From BTRG01 sp036986275 (GTDB taxonomy: Bacteria; Pseudomonadota; Gammaproteobacteria; Acidiferrobacterales; SZUA-150), in NCBI GenBank assembly GCA_036986275.1, contig BTRG01000018.1, positions 1 to 35,646 of the forward strand: DNA of 35,646 nt, written 5' to 3'. Of this stretch, positions 20,254 to 28,310 are shown in pieces. The notes beneath the pieces were generated by a model, which was given only the letters and a program-made list of their open reading frames with translations, did no database searches and had not been told where the DNA came from. Position numbers and translations under genes: made by a program. Within the stretch, counting starts at the first letter, position 1; each line of letters starts with the position of its first letter.

Positions 20254-21522
20254 CTACAGATCATCGACTGAGGATGAGACTGTAAAGTAGAATGTTGCGC
20301 CCCTGTCGACCTCGGCCTCCGCCCAAACCCGCCCTCCGTGCCTGTGGATGATGCGTTGTACCGTAGCCAAACCCATACCCGTGCCAGAAAATTCTTCTGC
20401 CTTATGTAAGCGCTGAAATGCATCGAACACTTTACCGACGTATTGCATGTCAAAACCTGCACCATTGTCCCGAACAAAATAAGCGCCCCCGTTGCCCCCT
20501 TTATCCCAACCCAGCTCCACACGCGCCTGCGCCACCTTGGACGTGAATTTCCAGGCGTTTCCAAGCAGGTTATTGAGAACAATAACAAACAGGGCGGGAT
20601 CTCCGTTAAGGACAGGCACTTCCGAACTGATAAATTCCACTTTTCTTTCCGGCTGCGCCTGTACCAGTAGACTGACTTCGTCTTTGGCCATCTCCACCAA
20701 ATCGAGCTCCTGACGGTTAATCTCAGCACTCGCAACACGTGATAATATCAATAAATCATCGATGAGATTATCCATATGTTGACTGGCTGCGATTATCCTG
20801 GCCAGGTAATCCTTGCCGGCCTCATCCAGCATATCATTGTAATCCTCCAGCAGAGCTTTGCTAAAACCGTCCATGCTCCTCAGAGGGGCCCGTAAATCAT
20901 GAGAGACGGAATAAGCAAAACCCTCTAACTCATGGTTCGTAACCTCAAGCTCCTGTGTGCGCTCCTTGACACGTTGCTCCAGCATACGATTCATACTCTT
21001 CAGCATTTGCTCATCTTCCAGCGAGCGTCTGTTTTTCTTTTCGAACTCCTGTAATTTATCTTCCAGTTTACGCACCAGGCGCTCGCTATACTGCTTGTAA
21101 GAATCCTCTTCCAGTTCAGCTTCTACCTCTAATGGTATGGGCGCATACGCTGAATCTCTCGTTTCGACAACCGCGGCCACTTCACGAAGAAAATCACTCC
21201 CCTTCATGGGCCTTGTCAAAAAATGATCAGCCCCCAGCTTGAGCGCAAAGTCCTGATCCTGAGGTTCTGTATAAGTAGCAGTATAGAAAATAAAAGGGAT
21301 CTGCTTGAGATTGTCGTCAGATTTCCATCTTTGGCACAAGGTAAAGCCGTCCATTTCAGGCATCAGAATATCCGATACGATAATATCGGGTGGGGCCTCG
21401 GATGCGACCGCAAGGGCTTCCTGTCCATTACTGGCTTCGAACACTTCATAACCCTTGCTTGCCAATAAAACGCGCAGAAGATATAAATTCTGCGGAATAT
21501 CATCAACGACTAAGATTCGCAT
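20254..21522 (-). CDS. Receiver-histidine kinase (phytochrome-type kinase module)
   Basis: A 422-aa soluble hybrid. Residues 1-120 form a receiver (MRILVVDDIPQNLYLL, phospho-acceptor D51 in IIVSDILMPEMDG, and the later Thr and Lys positions). A charged coiled coil (about 145-200, ERLVRKLEDKLQEFEKKN) links it to a HisKA domain of the bacteriophytochrome type (YSVSHDLRAPLRSMDGFS). The HATPase domain follows (NLLGNAWKFTSK, DNGAGFDMQY, GTGMGLATVQRII). No PAS, GAF or chromophore domain is present, so its input is the receiver. The ATG at 21522 has AAGGA 8 nt upstream; a TTG two codons earlier is less likely. It probably shares a transcript with the 885-aa kinase, 139 bp downstream. Confidence 0.9.
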   Translation of the reverse strand: MRILVVDDIPQNLYLLRVLLASKGYEVFEASNGQEALAVASEAPPDIIVSDILMPEMDGFTLCQRWKSDDNLKQIPFIFYTATYTEPQDQDFALKLGADHFLTRPMKGSDFLREVAAVVETRDSAYAPIPLEVEAELEEDSYKQYSERLVRKLEDKLQEFEKKNRRSLEDEQMLKSMNRMLEQRVKERTQELEVTNHELEGFAYSVSHDLRAPLRSMDGFSKALLEDYNDMLDEAGKDYLARIIAASQHMDNLIDDLLILSRVASAEINRQELDLVEMAKDEVSLLVQAQPERKVEFISSEVPVLNGDPALFVIVLNNLLGNAWKFTSKVAQARVELGWDKGGNGGAYFVRDNGAGFDMQYVGKVFDAFQRLHKAEEFSGTGMGLATVQRIIHRHGGRVWAEAEVDRGATFYFTVSSSVDDL

Positions 21523-21542
21523 CCACAATATCCTTATGTGAG

Positions 21543-21841
21543 CTATTTAATAACAGGTCGCTTGTTGATATAGCCATTACAACCCACCTGTTTTATCTGC
21601 TCTTCATCACCAGGTCACACTCTTCCCGTGATTGCAAATGTTCTGATCAAGACGTTTCGTTTTGATGATGCGGGAAGCCTCCAGTTCATGCATACCCAAA
21701 ATCTGGATATCCTTCGAGAGGATGGCCGAAGGCCTTTGCTGAAACCTGCTCAGCATCACCGGCTTCAGACACGGTGCGAAGAAAGAATCTCAGCAAATAA
21801 AGATTCCGGGCATTATCATCAACAATTAGAATTACGCTCAT
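21543..21841 (-). pseudogene. Frameshifted single-domain response regulator
   Basis: Receiver-domain sequence can be followed through three frames. Frame one starts MSVILIVDDNARNLYLLRFF (acidic pocket) with a GGAG site. Frame two gives DIQILGMHELEASRIIKTKR, aligning with the phospho-acceptor region (DIQMPGMDGLEATRII in relatives). Frame three ends with GDEEQIKQVGCNGYINK, the C-terminal Lys region, then a stop at 21543. The order and spacing match one receiver of about 120 aa with at least two frameshifts and a small deletion after RFFL. The gene lies directly upstream of the receiver-kinase, in the same orientation. It cannot make a full receiver as written, unless the sequence has errors. 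Confidence 0.8.
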
Positions 21842-22034
21842 AACTCCGCATCCGAATAGTATTTCTGACTTAGATGTTTTACAGCACCCCAACCTCAGCA
21901 GGCATTTCTTGCCCATCATATTCACATTTCACGAGTCTTTGCTCAACCTTATCTCATAGGTATTAATGCTCTGTATCCGCCGGCATGTTGGCGCTCACAG
22001 CGACAATCGGAATATCCCACTGAGTCATTAAATG
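21838..22034 (-). pseudogene. C-terminal remnant of a further receiver or hybrid kinase
   Basis: One minus frame reads MTQWDIPIVAVSANMPADTE then stops at 21963, closely resembling the beta-5 region of receivers (IPIVAVSANAMPADIE). A shifted frame nearer the next gene reads GAVKHLSQKYYSDAEL and stops with TGA overlapping the ATG of the following receiver pseudogene, as in an intact operon. The upstream part is missing: the region from 22034 to tyrS has no receiver- or kinase-like frame. This looks like the tail of a deleted gene. Confidence 0.6.
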
Positions 22035-22158
22035 TATAACAAACAATTTGGCACGTTTGCGCACCCTTACGGTCAGACAACACAAAACAGAGCCCGAGTA
22101 TGCACCCTGCATCTGGCATCACCTTTTCCAGGACAAAGTTTAGGGAATTTGTGTCGTA

Positions 22159-22177
22159 CCGAACAAGGCCTGTTCGG
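22159..22177. terminator. Hairpin downstream of tyrS
   Basis: CCGAACA and TGTTCGG form a perfect 7-bp stem with a 5-nt loop, 20 bp past the tyrS stop. There is no T-run on the minus strand, so it may be a weak or Rho-assisted terminator or only an mRNA 3' stabiliser. Confidence 0.3.
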
Positions 22178-22196
22178 ACAAAATATCTGCAAATAT

Positions 22197-23396
22197 TCAG
22201 GAAATGGTGACGCGGGAGAATCTGCGCTTGCCGACCTGAAAAACGTGGGTATTGCCTGCCGCTATCTCGAGTCTGGTATCCGAGACGCGTTCACTGTCGA
22301 TGCGTACGGCGCCTTGCCTGATCATACGCATGGCCTCGGAGGTACTGGCCACCAGGCCGGCATCTTTCAACAGACGGGCAATACCCAGCTTGCCGTCGGC
22401 TGCCGCTATCGTTTGTTCAGGCATATCCTCTGGCATGGTGCCTTTTTGAAAGCGGGCAATAAAGGTCTCACGTGCCGACGTAGCATCTTGCCGGCTATGG
22501 AAACGGGCAACGATTTCTTCGCCTAATTTGAATTTGATATCCCGGGGATTGGCCCCGGCCTCTACTTCTTTACGCAGGCCCTCTACCTCTTGCGCGGGTC
22601 GGAAACTCAAGAGCTCAAAATAACGCCACATCAGCTCGTCCGAGATGGACATAATCTTGCCAAACATCTCATTCGGGGCTTCATGGATACCTATATAATT
22701 GTTCAACGACTTGGACATTTTCTGCACGCCGTCCAGGCCTTGAAGAATCGGTACCGTGATAACCACTTGCGGCTTCTGGCCATAGTGTCTCTGCAACTCG
22801 CGTCCAACCAGGAGGTTAAATTTCTGGTCTGTACCGCCCAGTTCCACATCGGCCTTCATGGCCACCGAGTCATAGCCCTGTATCAGAGGGTACAGGAATT
22901 CATGAATAGCGATGGGTTGTCCACCTTTATATCGCTTATTAAAATCATCGCGCTCCAGCATACGCGCTACAGTATGCCTGGATGCCAACTGAATCAGATC
23001 CACGACGCTGAGCTCATTCATCCAGGCAGAATTGAACAATACCAGGGTCTTTTCCGGGTCCAGGATTTTGAAGATTTGTTCTTCATAAGTCTGGGCGTTT
23101 TCGATGACTTCGTCTCGTGTTAGCGGTGGCCGGGTCGCACTCTTGCCCGTGGGGTCGCCTATCATGCCGGTGAAGTCACCTATCAGGAACATCACCTCAT
23201 GACCCAGATCCTGAAATTGACGCAACTTATTAATCAGCACGGTATGACCCAGATGCAGGTCTGGTGCCGTGGGGTCAAAACCAGCCTTAATGCGCATGGG
23301 TCTGCCTGACGCCAGGCGTTCCTTGAGCTCAGACTCCAGCAACACCTCGTCCGTCCCGCGCGTCAATTGTTGTAATTGCTCGTTGAAATCAACCAT
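22197..23396 (-). CDS. tyrS: Tyrosyl-tRNA synthetase
   Basis: Class I aminoacyl-tRNA synthetase that charges tRNA-Tyr. Visible features are the HIGH-type motif in DLHLGHTVLINKLRQF (residue about 45), the ADVELGGTDQKFNLLVGRE tyrosine-specific region, the KMSKS loop near residue 230, and a C-terminal S4 RNA-binding domain (LLKDAGLVASTSEAMRMIRQ, then FQVGKRRF). The length of 399 aa matches the TyrS group common in gammaproteobacteria. It starts at an ATG at 23396 and is divergent from the M23 peptidase gene. Confidence 0.97.
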   Translation of the reverse strand: MVDFNEQLQQLTRGTDEVLLESELKERLASGRPMRIKAGFDPTAPDLHLGHTVLINKLRQFQDLGHEVMFLIGDFTGMIGDPTGKSATRPPLTRDEVIENAQTYEEQIFKILDPEKTLVLFNSAWMNELSVVDLIQLASRHTVARMLERDDFNKRYKGGQPIAIHEFLYPLIQGYDSVAMKADVELGGTDQKFNLLVGRELQRHYGQKPQVVITVPILQGLDGVQKMSKSLNNYIGIHEAPNEMFGKIMSISDELMWRYFELLSFRPAQEVEGLRKEVEAGANPRDIKFKLGEEIVARFHSRQDATSARETFIARFQKGTMPEDMPEQTIAAADGKLGIARLLKDAGLVASTSEAMRMIRQGAVRIDSERVSDTRLEIAAGNTHVFQVGKRRFSRVTIS

Positions 23397-23594
23397 GTTT
23401 CATCCAATAAATACCCGGGGCCAGTTGGCTCTCAGCCACTGACGGCGGCGCCAGAGCGTACCATAGGCGCCGAATCGGTACACGATTCGGCCAAAACGAC
23501 CACCAATTCCGGTTTTGCATGGAAATCCCGATTCCGGCACTTGATATTCTCATGTATATTTAATCTAATACATTAAGAAACATAGGATACAGCC

Positions 23595-25037
23595 TTGTTT
23601 TCAAAAAATAAATTATTAGAAGGATGGAGACAAATCTGGCCACGCTGGACACCTCCGAGGCGGGGCGCCGCCCGTGATGGCGCCCGACCCACCCATCAGC
23701 ATCCAGGAAGCTGGTGGTTGGGATTAGCCATAGGTGTGACTACGGTCGCCATTGCCTCTATCGCCCAAAACCCCGGGCAGGATACCTTGGTGGATACACA
23801 GGCCATACTTTCGGCTCAGACAGGTAACATCATCACGGTCCCCGAATTGATATCCGGGCCCGTTGCCTCGATAGCACCCGCCTCACCTTTTCGTCCCAAG
23901 ACCCGTACCGCAAACGAATCCGCAATCGAGCCCCTACAAACCCGCAAGCGCATCACTGTCAAACGCCGTGACACGCTACTGCATATCCTGCAACGCCAGG
24001 GCTTGCCACCGCGGGACATCAAGGCCATTTTACAATCCAGGGTCGGCGCCTTCCGTCACCTCGTTCCCGGCAAGAAACTGACACTCACCATGGCCGTGGA
24101 TGGCAGCCTGCAAACCTTGAGCTATGAAAAGAGTGCCACCGAGTCCTTGCAACTGACACGATCGGGAGACCGGTTCAGCCTGGTCACCACCAAAACACCT
24201 CTTGAGACCCGGGTCAGACAAGTCGCCGGCAACATACAGAATTCCCTGTTTGTCGACGGCGGCAAGGCCGGGCTGGCCGACCCGGTCATCATGAATCTCG
24301 CCGAGATATTTGGCTGGGATATCGACTTCGCCCTGGACCTGCGTCGCGGTGACCGCTTCGCCGTGGTCTATGAAGAAAAGTTTGCCAGGGAGCGCAAGGT
24401 TGCCAATGGCCGCATCCTGGCTGCCGAGTTTGTGAATCAAGGCAAGGTCTTCCGGGTTATTGCCCATGAAGACGCCCGGGGCAATACTCGCTACTACACC
24501 CAGGATGGTCATAGCGTGCGCCGTACGTTCCTGCGCTCACCGGTAAAATTCAGCCGTATCAGTTCGCGCTTTACACGTAAGCGCTACCACCCGGTACTCA
24601 AGCGCTGGCGGGCCCATAAAGGGGTAGACTACTCGGCTGCCCGAGGCACACCGATTCGAGCCACTGCATCCGGTCGCCTGGATTTCCGAGGGCGCAAAGG
24701 CGGTTATGGCAAGACCGTGGCCATACGCCACGGAGGCGCATACAGTACTCTATATGCCCACTTGTCACGATTTAAACGCGGAATACGCCAAGGTAGTCGG
24801 GTCAGGCAAGGCCAGATAATAGGCTATGTGGGCAGCACGGGCCTGGCGACGGGTCCCCATTTGCATTATGAATTCCGCGTCAACGGTGTACATCGCAACC
24901 CACTGACATACAAATTCCCCAAGGCCCAGGCCATACAAACCGACTATCGTCCCGCATTTACTATACTGGCGCGGCACTGGGGCCAGGTGCTCGATCAACT
25001 CGGCAACAAAACGCGTGTGGCACATCGCCAACCATAA
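23595..25037 (+). CDS. M23 (LytM-type) murein endopeptidase
   Basis: A periplasmic, membrane-anchored zinc endopeptidase that likely cuts peptidoglycan cross-links, similar to MepM. The N-terminus is cytoplasmic and basic, followed by one membrane segment (WWLGLAIGVTTVAIASIA). A LysM/OapA-like region follows (residues about 115-160, TVKRRDTLLHILQRQGLP), then a linker domain and the LytM domain (about 340-440). The zinc ligands are visible in HKGVDYS (His and Asp) and HLHYEF (second His), with the catalytic His in YAHLSRF. The start is a TTG at 23595 with AGGAT 7 nt upstream; no ATG is nearby. It faces away from tyrS and leads into anmK, a conserved arrangement. Confidence 0.92.
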   Translation: MFSKNKLLEGWRQIWPRWTPPRRGAARDGARPTHQHPGSWWLGLAIGVTTVAIASIAQNPGQDTLVDTQAILSAQTGNIITVPELISGPVASIAPASPFRPKTRTANESAIEPLQTRKRITVKRRDTLLHILQRQGLPPRDIKAILQSRVGAFRHLVPGKKLTLTMAVDGSLQTLSYEKSATESLQLTRSGDRFSLVTTKTPLETRVRQVAGNIQNSLFVDGGKAGLADPVIMNLAEIFGWDIDFALDLRRGDRFAVVYEEKFARERKVANGRILAAEFVNQGKVFRVIAHEDARGNTRYYTQDGHSVRRTFLRSPVKFSRISSRFTRKRYHPVLKRWRAHKGVDYSAARGTPIRATASGRLDFRGRKGGYGKTVAIRHGGAYSTLYAHLSRFKRGIRQGSRVRQGQIIGYVGSTGLATGPHLHYEFRVNGVHRNPLTYKFPKAQAIQTDYRPAFTILARHWGQVLDQLGNKTRVAHRQP

Positions 25038-25082
25038 TCCCGTGACCTGCTGCAGGCGATGCCGTTTTAGCATGCCAATACC

Positions 25083-26195
25083 ATGACCTTCATAGGCCTC
25101 ATGTCCGGAACTAGCGTGGATGGCATTGATGCCGTCGCCGTGAAGTTTGATGACACCCGCAACATTGAAGTACTGGCGCATCATCACCATGCCCTGCCGG
25201 AAATAATAAGAAACCGGATACTGGCCTTTCTGCATGGGCAGGATCAGGGCTTGCGGCATGCTTTGGAACTGGATGTACAGCTGGGTGGATGTTTTGCCGA
25301 GGCCGTAAACACCCTGATCGGGGATTCAAGGCTTGCTAAGGAGGAGATTCAGGCCATAGGCAGCCATGGCCAGACCCTGCTGCATCAACCACAGGGCCCG
25401 CACCCATTTAGCCTGCAAATCGGATCACCCGCTATCATCGCGGAACAAACAGGCATCACGACCGTCGCTGATTTTCGCGCCGGCGATATCGCCGCTGGGG
25501 GCCAGGGTGCGCCATTGGTGCCGGCGTTTCACAACTGGGCCTTGCGGGATAATCATAAGAATCGCGCCATTGTCAACATAGGCGGCATTGCCAATATCAC
25601 GTTACTTCCTGCGGATCCGAGCCTGGATGTCATCGGCTTTGATACCGGACCCGGCAACACGCTGCTGGATGCGTGGAGCCAGAAGCATAAAGGCAAACCC
25701 TATGACGAAGGTGGACAATGGGCCTTGCAAGGACACATTAACGAGGTTCTGCTCAGGCAAATGTTAAGTAATGCCTACTTCGACCGCCCGGCGCCCAAGA
25801 GCACGGGGCAAGACACTTTTGGATTACCCTGGCTGGAACAGCAACTTCAAAGGCTTGACACTCCAGTATTACCTGAAGATATACAGGCCACGTTGACGGC
25901 ACTGACTGCGCAGTCTATTGCACGAGAAATTACCGAGACTCCAGATATATCCGTGGATGAAGTCTATGTTTGCGGAGGGGGGGCGCACAATCCTGTTCTG
26001 CTGAATTTGCTGGTACAAGCGCTCCCGGGCATCGCCGTACATGACACGCAAACATTGGGGTTAGGGCCGGACTGGATGGAAGCCATCGCCTTTGCCTGGC
26101 TGGCGAGACAACGGCTCAAGGGTGAGGCAGGTAATCTACCCAGCGTGACAGGCGCCCGCCACTCTGTTGCATTAGGAGCAATCTATTCCACCTGA
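25083..26195 (+). CDS. anmK: Anhydro-N-acetylmuramic acid kinase
   Basis: Converts 1,6-anhydroMurNAc, released in murein turnover, to MurNAc-6-phosphate with ATP, feeding cell-wall recycling. The ASKHA-fold motifs are present: GLMSGTSVDGIDAV at the N-terminus, GSHGQTLLHQP near residue 93, TVADFRAGDIAAGGQGAPLV with the catalytic Asp, NIGGIANIT, GFDTGPGNTLLD and the C-terminal VCGGGAHNPVL. The length of 370 aa is normal. It starts 45 bp after the peptidase gene, so the two murein enzymes are probably co-transcribed. In many relatives erpA follows; here that position is taken by the metal-efflux locus. Confidence 0.96.
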   Translation: MTFIGLMSGTSVDGIDAVAVKFDDTRNIEVLAHHHHALPEIIRNRILAFLHGQDQGLRHALELDVQLGGCFAEAVNTLIGDSRLAKEEIQAIGSHGQTLLHQPQGPHPFSLQIGSPAIIAEQTGITTVADFRAGDIAAGGQGAPLVPAFHNWALRDNHKNRAIVNIGGIANITLLPADPSLDVIGFDTGPGNTLLDAWSQKHKGKPYDEGGQWALQGHINEVLLRQMLSNAYFDRPAPKSTGQDTFGLPWLEQQLQRLDTPVLPEDIQATLTALTAQSIAREITETPDISVDEVYVCGGGAHNPVLLNLLVQALPGIAVHDTQTLGLGPDWMEAIAFAWLARQRLKGEAGNLPSVTGARHSVALGAIYST

Positions 26196-26356
26196 GGAGC
26201 AGACCCCCCCGAACCCGGGCGTTACCATCTTGTGACGGGGAACTTACAGTCCCGCGAGTCCTCTATAATATGGATTGACGCGCCTGAGTCGCCGTAAAAA
26301 AACGGACTGGGGCGGCAAAGGTAGTGTACATGGAACAAAAAAACCTGGAAGATTGC

Positions 26357-26388
26357 TTGACCTGAGACCTGCACACAGGTTCTATAAT
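26357..26388 (+). promoter_or_regulatory. Promoter with 20-bp spacer and centred dyad (MerR-type architecture)
   Basis: TTGACC (26357-26362) and TATAAT (26383-26388) are 20 bp apart, too far for normal sigma-70 use. The spacer holds the palindrome ACCTG-CACA-CAGGT (26367-26380), centred almost exactly between the boxes. MerR-family activators such as CueR work on this layout by twisting the DNA. It precedes a copper/silver-type efflux operon, which fits. No MerR gene is present in the window. The upstream stretch 26196-26356 shows another TATAAT-like box near 26270 but no gene. Confidence 0.6.
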
Positions 26389-26425
26389 TTTAATCTATTA
26401 TTAACTTTTTTTGACATGCATCAAA

Positions 26426-26453
26426 TTGCGGGTTATTGGACGATGACTATAAT
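26426..26453 (+). promoter_or_regulatory. Possible second promoter of the efflux locus
   Basis: TTGCGG (26426-26431), a 16-bp spacer and a consensus TATAAT (26448-26453) lie just before the first gene. A perfect TTGACA also occurs at 26411-26416, but the hexamer 17 bp later matches the -10 consensus poorly. Use of this promoter would exclude the far-upstream TTG start of the next gene. Confidence 0.35.
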
Positions 26454-26489
26454 CGTGGCGTTCGAGAGCGGATTCAGGGTATCAAAAAC

Positions 26490-26903
26490 TTGTTTTATTC
26501 ATTGAAAAGACACCACGCATGGAATGTTGGCAGCCAGGCCGCCGTGATTGTGGCGTGGTTGTTTATGGCCTTCCAGTCCTGCGCCATCGCTGCCGAACAG
26601 CACCCCGCGGATGCCGGCAACGGCCACAGCCCAACCGCGGCGAACCTTACGCTCGGGACACAGGCATCCGTCTCCCAAGAGGCTCCGTGTTGCCCGCCAG
26701 TGATTTGTCACACCTTGAACACCGAAAATCAGGCGGTCAGCCCGGGGATGCCGATTCAGCTGGATACCCCCGATATCCAGCCGCTCTTACACACGGTGGA
26801 GTACCCCTTCAAGCGAGCAATCCAATCCAACCGCTGGCGGTCGCAACAGGCCGATTTTCTCCCACCCCACCCCCTCGTGAGGTTCTGCGTCCTGCGGATT
26901 TGA
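26490..26903 (+). CDS. Small secreted Cys-containing protein leading the efflux operon
   Basis: A frame of about 137 aa with a signal peptide: basic KRHH, hydrophobic AAVIVAWLFMAFQSCAIAA, and a likely cut after AIAA. The mature part contains the cluster PCCPPVICH, a possible thiol metal site. It then has a conserved-looking C-terminus (YPFKRAIQSNRWRSQQADFL, ending in LVRFCVLRI). I recognise no named family, but similar small proteins precede cus-type operons, from memory. The frame extends upstream to a TTG at 26436, which would place a -10 box inside the gene. I chose the TTG at 26490, which has AGGGT 9 nt upstream; the start is uncertain. It is followed by 87 bp with direct repeats, then the outer-membrane factor gene. 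Confidence 0.6.
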   Translation: MFYSLKRHHAWNVGSQAAVIVAWLFMAFQSCAIAAEQHPADAGNGHSPTAANLTLGTQASVSQEAPCCPPVICHTLNTENQAVSPGMPIQLDTPDIQPLLHTVEYPFKRAIQSNRWRSQQADFLPPHPLVRFCVLRI

Positions 26904-26921
26904 TAGCTCCTTTTTTTAGAG

Positions 26922-26959
26922 TAAGCACAGTTTACTTAAGAATAAGCACAGTTTATTTT
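26922..26959 (+). repeat. 21-bp direct repeat before the outer-membrane factor gene
   Basis: TAAGCACAGTTTA occurs at 26922 and again at 26943, exactly 21 bp (two helical turns) apart, with further similarity in the flanks (CTT / TTT). It lies between the first gene and the CusC-like gene. It could be a tandem regulator site or a processing signal; no T-run hairpin is formed. Confidence 0.6.
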
Positions 26960-26990
26960 CGATTCAGCTTAATCTATAAGGAGATACAAC

Positions 26991-28310
26991 GTGTATCGTT
27001 ATCGCCGAATTCGATTCGGATTACAATCCGTTTTTGCATGTTTGATTTTCGTCGGCCAGGCCGTCAGCCTGGCAAGTGAAGCCCTCGGCCCCCCGGCCAG
27101 CGACCCGCTGACCCTGGACACAGCCGTGCAGATCGCCATGGACAACAACCCTGGCCTGGCGGCCAAGCGGGCTCAGGCCCAGGCCATGGCTGCCATCCCG
27201 GACCAGGCCGGCGCCTTGCCGGACCCCATGTTGATGCTCAACGCCATGAACGTACCCATGGATACCTACGCCCTGGATCAGGAGCCCATGACCCAGATGC
27301 AAGTGGGACTGAGCCAGGCCTTCCCATTCCCGGGCAAACTCAGACTGCGCGAGGCAGCGGCGCAGGAGATGGCGCTAGCGGCAGGCGCCGACGTGGAAGA
27401 AGCGCAGCTACAATTGATTGCCGGCGTCAAGGCCACCTGGTGGCGTCTGCATTTCCTGGACCGGGCACTGGAGATCATCAGCCGCAACCAGCAATTACTG
27501 CGTCAGTTCGTCAAGATCGCCGAAACCAAGTACAAAGTCGGCAAAGGCTTGCAACAGGACGTGCTGCTGGCTCAGGTGGAACTCTCCAAACTGTTGGACC
27601 GGCAGGTGCAACTCCGGCAAAAGCGGCGCATCACCGAGGCCCAGCTCAACGCCTTGCTGAACCGGCCCACGGAGACCGCCGTGCGCCTGCCCCTGATCAC
27701 TGACATCCAGCTGAAAGACGTTATGCTGATCACGCAGCTGACGGCACTGGCGGCCGAGCATCGGCCGCTGCTGGCCCGGCAACGCAATCAGGTCAAGAGC
27801 GCCCGCGCTCGGCTGGACCTGGCGAACAAGGGCTATTACCCGGATTTCAAACTCAGCGCCGCTTACGGCAAGCGGCAACTGAAGCGGCCGGACGGTAGTG
27901 AAGTGCCGGACTTCGCCACGGTTATGTTGAGCCTGAATCTGCCGCTTTACGCAGGGAGCAAACAGAGCCAGGCTATCAACCAGCGCAGCGCCGAACTCAT
28001 CAAACAACAAGAGGGATTCCAGAGCGTCGCCGACCAGGTGGCGGCCACTATTTCACGTTACAGGGCCGATTACACCAGCGCCAGCGAACGGGTGGGATTG
28101 TTCAAGCTCGGTATCATCCCTCAGGCCCAGCAAACCGTGGCTTCCATGCTCGCCGGCTACCAGGTGAACAAAGTGGACTTCCTCAACCTGGTGCGGGCGC
28201 AGATCACGCTTTACAACCATGAAACCCAATACTGGATGGCCGTAAGCGACGCACAGAGGGCACTCGCCCAACTGACCGCGGCCATCGGCAAGGAGACGAT
28301 CCATGAATAA
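26991..28310 (+). CDS. TolC/CusC-type outer-membrane efflux factor
   Basis: Forms the outer-membrane duct of the tripartite pump. The 439-aa protein has a signal peptide (CLIFVGQAVSLAS) and then the two repeated OEP halves: PLTLDTAVQIAMDNNPGLAA (residue about 40), VGLSQAFPFPGKLRLR, a long coiled coil (AETKYKVGKGLQQDVLLAQV), and the second half AGYQVNKVDFLNLVRAQ. There is no lipobox Cys, unlike E. coli CusC. The short PDPMLMLNAMNVPMD segment is Met-rich, as often seen in metal-efflux members. The start is a GTG at 26991 with AAGGAG 7 nt upstream. The stop overlaps the start of the adaptor gene by 8 bp. Confidence 0.9.
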   Translation: MYRYRRIRFGLQSVFACLIFVGQAVSLASEALGPPASDPLTLDTAVQIAMDNNPGLAAKRAQAQAMAAIPDQAGALPDPMLMLNAMNVPMDTYALDQEPMTQMQVGLSQAFPFPGKLRLREAAAQEMALAAGADVEEAQLQLIAGVKATWWRLHFLDRALEIISRNQQLLRQFVKIAETKYKVGKGLQQDVLLAQVELSKLLDRQVQLRQKRRITEAQLNALLNRPTETAVRLPLITDIQLKDVMLITQLTALAAEHRPLLARQRNQVKSARARLDLANKGYYPDFKLSAAYGKRQLKRPDGSEVPDFATVMLSLNLPLYAGSKQSQAINQRSAELIKQQEGFQSVADQVAATISRYRADYTSASERVGLFKLGIIPQAQQTVASMLAGYQVNKVDFLNLVRAQITLYNHETQYWMAVSDAQRALAQLTAAIGKETIHE

